Below are positions 51,643 to 59,737 of a stretch of 64,000 bases of DNA, in pieces. The first letter of the stretch is position 1. Every line of letters starts with the position of its first letter. Origin of the DNA: Bradyrhizobium betae (lineage in GTDB: Bacteria > Pseudomonadota > Alphaproteobacteria > Rhizobiales > Xanthobacteraceae); assembly GCF_004123905.1 (NCBI RefSeq), contig NZ_MZXW01000016.1, positions 1,054,001 to 1,118,000 of the forward strand, in the 5' to 3' direction. The notes under the pieces are model-generated. The model made no database searches and was not told where the DNA came from. It worked only from the letters and a program-made list of their open reading frames with translations. The position numbers and the translations under genes were made by a program.

Positions 51643-52781
51643 CACGCGTGCCAGTCTTGAAGGCGATATCGATCGCCTGCCTCGCCTTCCTGCTGGGAGG
51701 CGTCTCGCCAGTTGCTGCCCAGCAGGATCAGGATGTCGATGCCCTGCTCGATAGCGCCGAAAAGGCGATGCAGGATTCCGGCGACAGCCTCAGGCAGAAG
51801 GAATCCGGCAAGAGCCTGAACAATCAATCCGATGCCATTCAGAAGCTGGAGGAGTACAAGCGGGCGACGGAACGCAGCCAGTCCTCCAGCCGCGATCGCT
51901 CCGTCATCACGCAGCGCGATCTCGACGAGCTCCTCAAGCAGATCGAGAAGGCGGCGCGCGAAGGCAACAAAGAGGCCGCCCAACGCATGCTTGAGCAGCT
52001 CGCGCAGATCATGGAAAACCTCCAGATGGCGCAGCCGGGTCAATCCGGCGACAGCGAGATGGAGCAGGCGCTGAACGAGCTCAGCGACATGATCCGCAAG
52101 CAGCAGCAATTGCGCGACAAGACTTTCAAGCAGGGGCAGGATTCCCGGCGTGACCGCTCGCGCGGCAAGCAGCAGGGCGACCAGTCGATGTCGGACCTGC
52201 AGCAGGACCAGCAGGCGCTGCGCGACCGCCTGAAGAAGCTGCAGGACGAACTCGCCAAGCGCGGCCTGACGCAGAAGGGGCAAAAGGGCCAGAAGCAGCA
52301 GGGGCAGAAGGGCCAGCAAGGCGAGCAGGGACAGCCCGGCCAGAATGGCGATCAGGACGGCGACGACGGTGATGACGACGGCAGTCTGGACTCCGCCGAC
52401 GGCGCCATGGGCGATGCCGGCTCGAAGCTCGGCGAGGGCAACGCGGACGGCGCCGTGGACTCGCAGGGCAAGGCGCTCGACGCCTTGCGCAAGGGTGCGC
52501 AGAAGATGGCCGAGGCGATGCAGCAGGGCGATGGCGACGGGCAGGGCGATGGTCCCGGCAACCGGGCCGGTCGCCAGCAGAGCGGCGGCAACCAGACCGA
52601 TCCGCTCGGTCGTCCGCTTCACGGCCGCGAGTTCAGTGACGATTACACGGTCAAGATCCCCGGCGAGATCGACGCCCAGCGCGTCCGCCGCATCCTCGAA
52701 GAGCTCCGCCGCCGCCTCGGCGATCCCTCGCGCCCGCAGATCGAGCTCGATTATATCGAGCGGCTGCTGAAGGACTTTTGA
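51630..52781 (+). CDS. TIGR02302-family C-terminal half as a separate exported protein
   Basis: 383 residues. It starts with a convincing signal peptide (ACLAFLLGGVSPVAAQQD, cleavage near VAA). Then come helical stretches (VITQRDLDELLKQIEKAAREG, MLEQLAQIMENLQMAQPGQ), a Gln/Gly/Lys-rich repeat (about 212-243) and an Asp-rich part, ending with EIDAQRVRRILEELRRRLGD and LDYIERLLKDF, the conserved C-terminus of the TIGR02302 family. It overlaps the first half by 13 bases in another frame. A TAA directly before its ATG shows that the frame does not extend upstream. Two genes from one ancestral gene is the best reading; function unknown. Confidence 0.78.
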   Translation: MRKLARVPVLKAISIACLAFLLGGVSPVAAQQDQDVDALLDSAEKAMQDSGDSLRQKESGKSLNNQSDAIQKLEEYKRATERSQSSSRDRSVITQRDLDELLKQIEKAAREGNKEAAQRMLEQLAQIMENLQMAQPGQSGDSEMEQALNELSDMIRKQQQLRDKTFKQGQDSRRDRSRGKQQGDQSMSDLQQDQQALRDRLKKLQDELAKRGLTQKGQKGQKQQGQKGQQGEQGQPGQNGDQDGDDGDDDGSLDSADGAMGDAGSKLGEGNADGAVDSQGKALDALRKGAQKMAEAMQQGDGDGQGDGPGNRAGRQQSGGNQTDPLGRPLHGREFSDDYTVKIPGEIDAQRVRRILEELRRRLGDPSRPQIELDYIERLLKDF

Positions 52782-52793
52782 GGCCGCTCTCGG

Positions 52794-52896
52794 TGTCATC
52801 GCCCGCGCAGCGGGCGATCCAGTATTCCAGAGACAGTAGCGATTGAACCGAGAGGCCGCGGCGTACTGGATGCCCCGGTCAAGCCGGGGCATGACA
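52794..52896. repeat. Extragenic palindromic repeat (TGTCAT...ATGACA)
   Basis: TGTCATCGCCCGC...GATCCAGTA at 52794-52824 mirrors TACTGGATGCCCC...GGCATGACA ending at 52896, with small inner hairpins (CGCCCGC-gca-GCGGGCG and CCCCGG-tcaag-CCGGGG). It lies between convergent genes. Confidence 0.75.
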
Positions 52897-52921
52897 GCGG
52901 AGTGTCTGGTTCGCCCTGCCG

Positions 52922-53296
52922 TCAGCTCTTCTTCGCCGCCAGCGCGTCCGCCACCGCGGTGCGGATGTCGGCAACCGAGAACGGTTTTGTCACGACGTCG
53001 TGCACCAGCGCGTTGAGGTTCGAGGCGCGCTCGCGCTGGTCGGCAAATCCGGTCATCAGCAAAATGGTGAGGTCAGGGAAATCGCGCGCGGCGGAGAGTG
53101 CCAGCGCGATGCCGTCCATCACGGGCATCTGGATGTCGGTGAGCAGGAGATCGAACGCGCCGTCCGCGCGGGTCAGGATCTCCAGCGCCTCGGCGCCGTC
53201 CTGCGCGGTGACGGTCTCGTGGCCATCCATGGCGATGGCGCGCGCCACGAGTTGGCGCATCGAATCCTCGTCGTCGGCGATCAGAACTTTGGGCAT
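52922..53296 (-). CDS. CpdR-like single-domain response regulator
   Basis: 124 residues, one receiver domain: acidic pocket IADDEDSMRQ, phospho-acceptor Asp54 in LLLTDIQMPVMDG, Thr in LMTGFADQ and Lys in VTKPFSVADIR. There is no output domain. The sequence is near CpdR, which in Caulobacter and rhizobia controls delivery of substrates to ClpXP during the cell cycle when unphosphorylated. It is followed on the same strand by nothing cotranscribed; the zinc-ribbon gene lies 48 bp upstream. CpdR is likely but a different receiver cannot be excluded. Confidence 0.8.
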   Translation of the reverse strand: MPKVLIADDEDSMRQLVARAIAMDGHETVTAQDGAEALEILTRADGAFDLLLTDIQMPVMDGIALALSAARDFPDLTILLMTGFADQRERASNLNALVHDVVTKPFSVADIRTAVADALAAKKS

Positions 53297-53344
53297 GAGA
53301 GCAACCTTGGGACGAACCTTCCCGTGCGGGACCCTACAAGCTGA

Positions 53345-54226
53345 TTATACGCTGCCGCCGGCGATGTCGCGCCGGTTGAAGAAGCGAACGTCGATATTGC
53401 GGCCCTCAGGCGGCGGTGAGGCCAGGCGCGAGCGGAAGAAGGCGCGCTCGCCGGGTTGCAGCACGGTTTGTTCCAGCACGGAATTCCAAGCGTAGATCTC
53501 GGCTCCTTGCGCGTCGCGCACGGCAAAGCGCAAGCGCGGGATATCGAGCGGCTTCTTGCCCTGTCCGACGATCACGCCCTCGATGACCAGCACCTGCTTA
53601 CCGTCCACGGTCTCGCTGGAGAGCTTGACGTCCTTGAAGGCCAGCCCGCGCAAATTCACGTCAAAGCCGACCATTTTGTAGAACGCCGCCGTCTGCGGCA
53701 GCAGCCGCACCATGTCGCCGCGCCAGACGACAAGGGCCAGCACCAGCGCGCCCATGGCAGCGCAGGCGGTCGGCAGGCCGAAATAGGATTTTCGCGGCGC
53801 CAGGGTGGGGACCTGACGTCTCACTCGTGCCCCGCGGCGGCTGCCGAACAGGCCACGGAACCAGGACTGGTGCTGCGCGCCGACGACCTCCTCTTCGGCC
53901 TCCCGGGCGGCGGCTGACCACTCGTCCTCGATCTCCTTGGCGTCCTCAGCCGGCCAGTCGCTGGCAATCGAGGGGCTGTCCACCACCGGTGTGTCGGCGT
54001 CGCCGTCGTCCTTGGCGTAGGAGTTCCACTCCGCGGCGAGATCGGATTGGTCGTCGCCCCGGCTGGCCGCGGCCATGGCCGGGACGGATGCCTCTTCGAT
54101 GGCATCCTCGGCATGGGCGACCCAGGTCTCCTTGCAGCGCGAGCAGCGGACCGTCCGGCCGTTCGCCCCCAGGCTTGCAAGCTTGATGGCGTAGGATGTC
54201 GTACAATGGGGGCAGACGATATGCAT
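53345..54226 (-). CDS. MJ0042 zinc-ribbon membrane protein
   Basis: 293 residues. N-terminal zinc ribbon with CPHC at residues 5-8 and CSRC about 23 residues later, an acidic and Ala-rich linker (50-130), one membrane helix (FGLPTACAAMGALVLALVVW) and a C-terminal domain of DUF3426 type (VLVIEGVIVGQGKKPLDIPRLRFAVRDAQGAEIY). Such proteins are widespread in alphaproteobacteria with unknown function; ribbon in the cytoplasm and beta domain in the periplasm is likely. The gene is divergent from ftsE and upstream of the CpdR-like gene. ATG 54226 follows AAGG. Confidence 0.8.
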   Translation of the reverse strand: MHIVCPHCTTSYAIKLASLGANGRTVRCSRCKETWVAHAEDAIEEASVPAMAAASRGDDQSDLAAEWNSYAKDDGDADTPVVDSPSIASDWPAEDAKEIEDEWSAAAREAEEEVVGAQHQSWFRGLFGSRRGARVRRQVPTLAPRKSYFGLPTACAAMGALVLALVVWRGDMVRLLPQTAAFYKMVGFDVNLRGLAFKDVKLSSETVDGKQVLVIEGVIVGQGKKPLDIPRLRFAVRDAQGAEIYAWNSVLEQTVLQPGERAFFRSRLASPPPEGRNIDVRFFNRRDIAGGSV

Positions 54227-54417
54227 GGGCGAGCCTTGATGCATGAACGAAGGTCTTGAACGATTTTTGGGCGAGTCGTGACGATGCCCTGCAGAACCGG
54301 GCGTCCAGAATGCTACAAGGCGACCGTTAACGAACCGGAAACCATAACGGTCGCAAAAACCGATGATCGCGTGTGGCGGGGTGCCGCGGCGCGGCCCCCT
54401 CTCGAACGGAGCTGAAC

Positions 54418-55077
54418 TTGGTTCGGTTCGAAAATGTCGGATTGCGTTACGGTCTGGGGCCGGAGATCTTGCGCGATCTCAATTTCCAGATCCCGGCGCA
54501 TTCGTTCCAGTTCCTCACCGGCCCGTCCGGCGCCGGCAAGACCTCCTTGCTGCGCCTGTTGTTCTTGTCGCACCGGCCGACGCGCGGTCTGGTCAATCTG
54601 TTCGGCCACGACATCTCGCAACTCGGCAAGGACGAGATCGCCGATTTGCGCAAGCGCATCGGCATCGTGCTCCAGGATTTCCGCCTGCTCGACCACATGA
54701 CAACCTACGAGAACGTCGCGCTGCCGTTCCGCGTCATGGGTCGCAGCGAGTCGAGCTACCGCAAGGAGGTCATCGATCTCCTGCGCTGGGTGGGGCTCGG
54801 CGAGCGTATGGACGCGCTGCCGCCGATCCTGTCGGGCGGGGAGAAGCAGCGCGCCGCGATCGCGCGCGCGGTGATCTCGCGGCCGCAGCTTCTGCTCGCG
54901 GACGAGCCGACCGGCAGCGTCGATCCGACGCTCGGCCGCCGCCTGCTGCGGCTCTTCATCGAGCTCAACAAATCCGGCACCGCCGTCATCATCGCCACCC
55001 ACGACATCGGCCTGATGGACCAGTACGAGGCGCGGCGGCTGGTGCTGCATCAGGGACGGTTGCACGTCTATGAATAG
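54418..55077 (+). CDS. ftsE: Cell division ATP-binding protein FtsE
   Basis: 219 residues. ABC ATPase with Walker A GPSGAGKTS, Q-loop VLQDFRLLDHMTTYENVALP (FtsE type), signature LSGGEKQR, Walker B LLLADEPTGSVD and the H-loop ATHDIG. It pairs with FtsX to control peptidoglycan hydrolases at the septum. I use TTG 54418 with GGAG 6 bases upstream, giving the start (M)VRFENVGLRYG that relatives share; the frame upstream is unconserved. The stop overlaps the ftsX start by 8 bases. Confidence 0.92.
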   Translation: MVRFENVGLRYGLGPEILRDLNFQIPAHSFQFLTGPSGAGKTSLLRLLFLSHRPTRGLVNLFGHDISQLGKDEIADLRKRIGIVLQDFRLLDHMTTYENVALPFRVMGRSESSYRKEVIDLLRWVGLGERMDALPPILSGGEKQRAAIARAVISRPQLLLADEPTGSVDPTLGRRLLRLFIELNKSGTAVIIATHDIGLMDQYEARRLVLHQGRLHVYE

Positions 55078-56038
55078 GACCGACGAGCGCGGGGTGCTGG
55101 TCGACCTCGGACAGGAGCGTCCGCAGCTCCCCGCGCGGGCGCGCAACATGTCGCCGATCGTGCCGCGCGCCTCGATTCACGGCCGCGCGCTGGTCGCCGT
55201 CGTCGCCATCATGACCTTCCTGGCGTCGATGACGACGGGCACGGTGCTGCTGGTCAGCGCGTCCGCCGCGGAATGGCAGTCGGACGTCGCCAGCGAAATC
55301 ACGATCCAGGTCCGCCCGCAAACCGGCCGCGATCTCGACCGCGACACCGTGGCGGTGACCGAAGCGATGCGCGCGCAGGCCGGCATTGTCGAGGTCAAGC
55401 CGTTCAGCAAGGATGAGAGCGGCAAGCTGCTCGAGCCCTGGCTCGGCACTGGATTGTCGATGGACGATCTGCCGGTGCCGCGCATGATCATCGCGCGCGT
55501 CCAGCCGGGTACGGCGCTCGACCTCGGCGCCCTGCGCGCCCGCGTGACGCAAGCGGCGCCGAGTGCCAGCGTCGACGATCACCGCGCATGGATCGAGCGC
55601 ATGCGCTCGATGACGAACGCCACGGTGCTTGCCGGTCTCGGCATCCTCGCGCTCGTCATCATCGCGACTATCATCTCGGTCTCGTTCGCGACGCGCGGCG
55701 CCATGGCGGCGAACCGTCCGATCGTCGAGGTCCTGCACTTCGTCGGCGCCGGTGACCGCTATATCGCCAACCGCTTTCTGCGGCATTTCCTGCGATTGGG
55801 TCTCGAAGGCGGCGTGATCGGCGGCGGCGCTGCCATGCTGGTGTTCGGCTTCTCCGAGTCGATCGCCGACTGGTTTTCCGGCACGCCCGTCGGTGACCAG
55901 TTCGCAGCCTTGCTCGGCACCTTCTCGCTGCGGCCGTCCGGCTACATCGTGCTCGCGGTGCAGGCGGTGCTGATCGGCGCCATCACCGCGGTGGCCTCGC
56001 GCCAGACACTGTTCGCGACGCTGAATGATGTCGACTAG
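55070..56038 (+). CDS. ftsX: Cell division protein FtsX
   Basis: 322 residues. A short cytoplasmic part, helix 1 (ALVAVVAIMTFLASMTTGTVLL), a periplasmic domain of about 120 residues (SEITIQVRPQTG to RMRSMTNATVL) and three further helices, with SVSFATRGAMAANRPIVEVLHFVGAGDRYIANRF as the FtsX/MacB-type coupling region. It forms the complex with FtsE. The start overlaps ftsE, so translation is coupled. A YdcF-like gene follows 72 bp later. Confidence 0.92.
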   Translation: MNRTDERGVLVDLGQERPQLPARARNMSPIVPRASIHGRALVAVVAIMTFLASMTTGTVLLVSASAAEWQSDVASEITIQVRPQTGRDLDRDTVAVTEAMRAQAGIVEVKPFSKDESGKLLEPWLGTGLSMDDLPVPRMIIARVQPGTALDLGALRARVTQAAPSASVDDHRAWIERMRSMTNATVLAGLGILALVIIATIISVSFATRGAMAANRPIVEVLHFVGAGDRYIANRFLRHFLRLGLEGGVIGGGAAMLVFGFSESIADWFSGTPVGDQFAALLGTFSLRPSGYIVLAVQAVLIGAITAVASRQTLFATLNDVD

Positions 56039-56110
56039 GTCCGATAAACCAGACTCCACTTCGCCTCAAAACGTCCTAAAATCATCCGGGGAAGGGATCA
56101 CCGACATCAC

Positions 56111-56815
56111 ATGACCTCGCCGACCGCCGATCGATCGCCGAAACTGCCGCGCGGCTGGCTGCGTGCGGCATTGGTGTCGACGATCGCGCTCGCCTTCGTC
56201 GGTGCGGCGGCCGGCTTCATCGCGTTCCTCACGCAATTGCGCGGCGCCGAGATCGCACCTAGCCGCAAGGCTGATGGCATCGTGGTCCTGACCGGAGGTT
56301 CCTCGCGGGTGTCGGACGCGATGGAGCTTTTGGCGGCCGGCTACGGCAGGCGGCTCCTGATCTCAGGCGTGCATCCGACCTCGACGGCGAGCGACATCTC
56401 CCGGACCCTGCCGGAAAACCAGACCTTCATGACGTGCTGCGTCGACCTCGATCGCACCGCGCTCTCGACCCGTGGCAATGCGGCGGAGGCGCGGCGCTGG
56501 GCCGGGGGCCGCGGCTTCAAGTCGCTGATCGTGGTCACCTCGAACTATCACATGCCGCGCGCGCTGGTGGAATTCTCGCACGCAATGCCGGAGACGACGC
56601 TGATCCCGTTTGCCGTGGTCGGGGACAAATGGCGTGAGGAGCCGTGGTGGACCTCGGCCTCCACCTTGCGCTTGCTGTTGTCTGAATATGTCAAGTACAT
56701 CGCGGCCGAGCTCAGGGTGCGGCTGGAGGATTTCGGGATTGACCTTTCGCCCGAGATGTCGGAGCAGCCTGCAGGCCTGACGCCGAAGCGGCCCGCCACC
56801 GCACAGGCCAATTGA
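56111..56815 (+). CDS. YdcF/ElyC family (DUF218) membrane-anchored protein
   Basis: 234 residues. One N-terminal membrane helix (ALVSTIALAFVGAAAGFIAFL), then the DUF218 domain: ADGIVVLTGGSSRVSDAMELL, GYGRRLLISGV, STRGNAAEARRWAGG and VVTSNYHMPRALVEF. Members such as SanA and ElyC act in envelope and peptidoglycan-carrier homeostasis. It lies after ftsEX and overlaps the possible upstream start of plsC, so an envelope-related operon is likely. Confidence 0.85.
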   Translation: MTSPTADRSPKLPRGWLRAALVSTIALAFVGAAAGFIAFLTQLRGAEIAPSRKADGIVVLTGGSSRVSDAMELLAAGYGRRLLISGVHPTSTASDISRTLPENQTFMTCCVDLDRTALSTRGNAAEARRWAGGRGFKSLIVVTSNYHMPRALVEFSHAMPETTLIPFAVVGDKWREEPWWTSASTLRLLLSEYVKYIAAELRVRLEDFGIDLSPEMSEQPAGLTPKRPATAQAN

Positions 56816-56826
56816 TCGGATCGTCG

Positions 56827-57600
56827 ATGTTCTTGATTTTCCTGCGCTCGCTTGTGTTCAACGTGCTGTTCTACACCGTGCTGGTGTGCCTTGCGATCGT
56901 GGCGTTGCCGACCTTCGCATTGCCGCCGCGCGCGATGCTGACGGTCGCGCAATGGTGGGCGAAGGCGACGCTGGTCCTGATGCGCGTGGTCTGCAACATC
57001 AAGGTGGAATTCCGCGGTGTCGAGAAGATTCCGCAGGGGCCGCTGGTGATCGTGGCAAAGCACCAGTCGTTCTGGGAGACCTTCGTGCTGCCGGGTTTCT
57101 TCAATCGCCCGATCTTCATCCTGAAGCGTCAGCTGATGCAGATCCCTGTGTTCGGCCAGTTCCTGGTCAAGACCGGGATGATCGCAATCGACCGCAATGC
57201 CGGCGTGAAGGCGCTCTTGGACATGACGCGACGGGCGCGCGAGGCGGTGCGCAGCGGAAAGCAGCTTGTGATCTTTCCGGAAGGCACGCGCCGGGCGCCG
57301 GGCGCCGAGCCCGACTACAAGACCGGCTTTGCGCAGATTTATTCGACCTGCGGCGCGCAGTGCTTGCCGATCGCGCTCAATTCCGGGCTGTTCTGGCCAC
57401 GCCGCACCTTCATGCGCTATCCCGGTACGCTGGTGGTGGAATTCCTCGATCCGCTGCCATCGGGGCTGCCGAAGGACGAGTTTCTCTCTCGTGTGCAAAC
57501 CGCCATCGAAGACGCGACCGGCCGCCTCGTCGAAGCGGGCCGGAAACAGCAGGAGCAGCTGATCGGCTCGTCGCCGAGCTACGCGCCGTCGGAGAGCTAG
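56827..57600 (+). CDS. plsC: 1-acyl-sn-glycerol-3-phosphate acyltransferase
   Basis: 257 residues. N-terminal membrane helix, then acyltransferase motif I AKHQSFWET (His-x4-Glu in place of the usual His-x4-Asp), motif II region IFILKRQLMQIPVFG and motif III FPEGTRRAPG. It adds the second acyl chain to lysophosphatidic acid in the inner membrane. ATG 56827 is preferred to TTG 56812. It continues the ftsE-ftsX-ydcF-like order and converges with the ChaC-like gene, overlapping it by 4 bases. Confidence 0.88.
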   Translation: MFLIFLRSLVFNVLFYTVLVCLAIVALPTFALPPRAMLTVAQWWAKATLVLMRVVCNIKVEFRGVEKIPQGPLVIVAKHQSFWETFVLPGFFNRPIFILKRQLMQIPVFGQFLVKTGMIAIDRNAGVKALLDMTRRAREAVRSGKQLVIFPEGTRRAPGAEPDYKTGFAQIYSTCGAQCLPIALNSGLFWPRRTFMRYPGTLVVEFLDPLPSGLPKDEFLSRVQTAIEDATGRLVEAGRKQQEQLIGSSPSYAPSES

Positions 57601-58199
57601 CGGTTCTCTTGATCTTCTTCGGGAGCCGGCGCGTGCGCATCACCATGAAGCATGGTCGCGAGTTGATGCAGTTGCGTATCGCGAAAGCCTTCGGCTTCGA
57701 TCGCCTTCACCGTAGCCGTCACGTAGTCGCGGTTGGCGCCCGACTGGCCGTGCCCCTGGAGCACATGGCGGTGCTGGTCGGCGAGCGACAGCCGGCCGGC
57801 ATATTGCACGTGGCCGCGGTCGACGACATAGGCGAGCGCGGAGACGCGCTGTCGCGCATCGTTCTCCAGCCACACGGAACGCATCACCTCGCGATAGACC
57901 GAGGTGACCTGCTCGCGCGCGCGCAAATAGGCGACGACGTCGGCGCGGTCCTTCTCGGCGACGCGGAAGGCGATGCCGCGGCAGGCACCGCCTCGATCGA
58001 GCCCGAGCACCAGGCCCGGCTTCTCCGGCGTGCCGCGATGGACGAAGGAATAGACGCAGAGCGCGCGATGCTCGCCGACCAGCCGCGCCGGGACGCGTTC
58101 GCTGAATTCGAAGCCCGGCCGCCACATCAGCGAGCCGTAGCCGAACACCCAGAGGTCGCCCTTGGCTGTGGTGACGGAAGGAAGGGTGATTTCGGACAT
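57597..58199 (-). CDS. ChaC-like gamma-glutamylcyclotransferase
   Basis: 200 residues. WVFGYGSLMWRPGFEF holds the family's substrate-binding YGSL loop. GACRGIAFRV and YLRAREQVTSVYREV follow; the loop after the second strand and the later SGANRDYVTATVKAIEAEG also fit ChaC. It probably degrades glutathione to 5-oxoproline and Cys-Gly. I start at ATG 58199; the extension to 58298 lacks family similarity. Convergent with plsC. Confidence 0.85.
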   Translation of the reverse strand: MSEITLPSVTTAKGDLWVFGYGSLMWRPGFEFSERVPARLVGEHRALCVYSFVHRGTPEKPGLVLGLDRGGACRGIAFRVAEKDRADVVAYLRAREQVTSVYREVMRSVWLENDARQRVSALAYVVDRGHVQYAGRLSLADQHRHVLQGHGQSGANRDYVTATVKAIEAEGFRDTQLHQLATMLHGDAHAPAPEEDQENR

Positions 58200-58309
58200 T
58201 TCGGGCACGGCTACCAGAACCGGGCCCCCAAGCGAAGCGAATTCTCCGCCTTTCGGCGCGGCCGAACCTCGCTTACATTTGACAAAATCTGGGGTCAAAG
58301 GGTCGCCGC

Positions 58310-59494
58310 ATGTCCGATATGACCGTTGCCGCAGGCCGGCGCTCCCGTTGGGGCCTTTTCATCGCACCCGTTCTCCTCCTGATCCTCGCGGTCGCGTGGA
58401 GCTGTTTCTGGTTCTATGCCGCCTCGCAGGCCGAAGTGGCCGCCGATGCCTGGCGCGCGCAGGAGGCCAAATCCGGCCGCATCTATGACTGTGCCAAGCG
58501 CTCGATTGCCGGCTTCCCGTTCCGCTTCGAGGTCCAGTGCTCCGGCGCCAGTGTTGCCCTGGTGTCGCAGAATGCCAGCAAGACGCCGTTCACGGCCAAG
58601 CTCGACAACATCCTGGTCGTCGCGCAGGTCTATGATCCCAAGCTCGTCATCGCCGAATTCTCCGCGCCCGCGACGCTGACCGATGGCGTCACCCAAAACA
58701 CTTTTGTGGTGAAGTGGAGCAAGGGTCGCAGCAGCGTGGTCGGGCTGCCGGCCGTGCCGGATCGGGCTTCCATCGTGTTCGACGATCCCGTCATCAACCG
58801 TCTCGATGGCAGCGTGCAGGTGCCGCTCGCGCGCGCCAAGCAGGTCGAGCTGCATGGCCGCCTCGCCGATGGATCGCCGGCCGATCATCCCGTGATCGAG
58901 ACTGTGGCCCACATCGCGCAGGGCAGCATCCAGGGCGTTCATCCCTTGCTCGCCGAGCCGTTCGAAGCCGATACGCGCGCCAAGATCACCGGCCTCTCCG
59001 ACCTCACGCCAAAACCCTGGCCGCAGCGCTTCCGCGAGATCCAGGCCGCCGGCGGTCACATCGAGATCGTGCAGTCGCGCATTCAGCAGGGCGAGATGAT
59101 CGCGGTCGCGGCCGGTACGCTCGGCCTCTCGGCCAATGGCCGATTGGACGGCGAATTGCAGATGACGGTGACGGGGCTCGAGCGCGTGATCCCGGCGCTC
59201 GGCATCGAGAAGATGCTGGAGGAGGGCGTGCCGCAGGCAACGCTCGATCGTGTCGCACCCGGCGTGAAGTCGCAGGACCTCAACAATCTGTTCGGCGCGC
59301 TCGATCGCGCCGTCCCCGGCCTCGGCAAGGTCATCAAGCAGAACGCCAATGCCGGCGTTGCCGCCGGCATCAATTCGATCGGCACCGAGAGCACGCTGGA
59401 AGGCAAGAAGGCCCGCAGCTTCCCGCTGAAGTTTGTTGATGGCGCCGTGCTGCTCGGCCCGGTCAAGGTCGGGCAGATTCCGCCGTTGTACTAG
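58310..59494 (+). CDS. DUF2125 domain membrane-anchored protein
   Basis: 394 residues. One N-terminal helix (LFIAPVLLLILAVAWSCFWFYAA), then a long periplasmic region rich in beta strands: SGRIYDCAKRSIAGFPFRFEVQC is the typical DUF2125 start with two spaced Cys, and the C-terminus contains VDGAVLLGPVKVGQIPPLY. The domain is widespread in alphaproteobacteria, without an assigned function; AsmA-like repeats have been suggested. Divergent from the ChaC-like gene with 110 bp between. Confidence 0.82.
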   Translation: MSDMTVAAGRRSRWGLFIAPVLLLILAVAWSCFWFYAASQAEVAADAWRAQEAKSGRIYDCAKRSIAGFPFRFEVQCSGASVALVSQNASKTPFTAKLDNILVVAQVYDPKLVIAEFSAPATLTDGVTQNTFVVKWSKGRSSVVGLPAVPDRASIVFDDPVINRLDGSVQVPLARAKQVELHGRLADGSPADHPVIETVAHIAQGSIQGVHPLLAEPFEADTRAKITGLSDLTPKPWPQRFREIQAAGGHIEIVQSRIQQGEMIAVAAGTLGLSANGRLDGELQMTVTGLERVIPALGIEKMLEEGVPQATLDRVAPGVKSQDLNNLFGALDRAVPGLGKVIKQNANAGVAAGINSIGTESTLEGKKARSFPLKFVDGAVLLGPVKVGQIPPLY

Positions 59495-59737
59495 GTCGTG
59501 TATTCGTAAACCAATGGGCGGACGGTTTGGTTCGCCTGACGCGTTCGAAGCCGTGAACAGATCGCTTCTGGAAGCGCATCTTGTTGGCGCCAGTTTCGCA
59601 ACCTGCGAGGTTCCTCTCCGGCGTCGGGCGAGGAGTACGTCGGCGGGCGTCTGGACAGGTCGCGCTCTGCCGCCCTATTGAAGACCGACTGACGGGTCTA
59701 AGGTGCCACCCAAATTATTGGGGGTTCGGGGGAAACA

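Noticed and set aside
51590..51660. A frameshift mutation splitting the TIGR02302 gene
   Set aside because: The second frame is closed by a stop right before its ATG and begins with a proper signal peptide, so two genes fit better than a broken one. Sequencing error cannot be fully excluded.
52260..52350. Short-period Gln/Gly/Lys repeat as a DNA repeat feature
   Set aside because: It lies within the coding frame of the second TIGR02302 gene and is low-complexity protein sequence, not a separate element.
59495..59737. Short open frames between the DUF2125 and SGNH genes
   Set aside because: Arg/Ser-rich frames without ribosome site or recognisable start; treated as non-coding.
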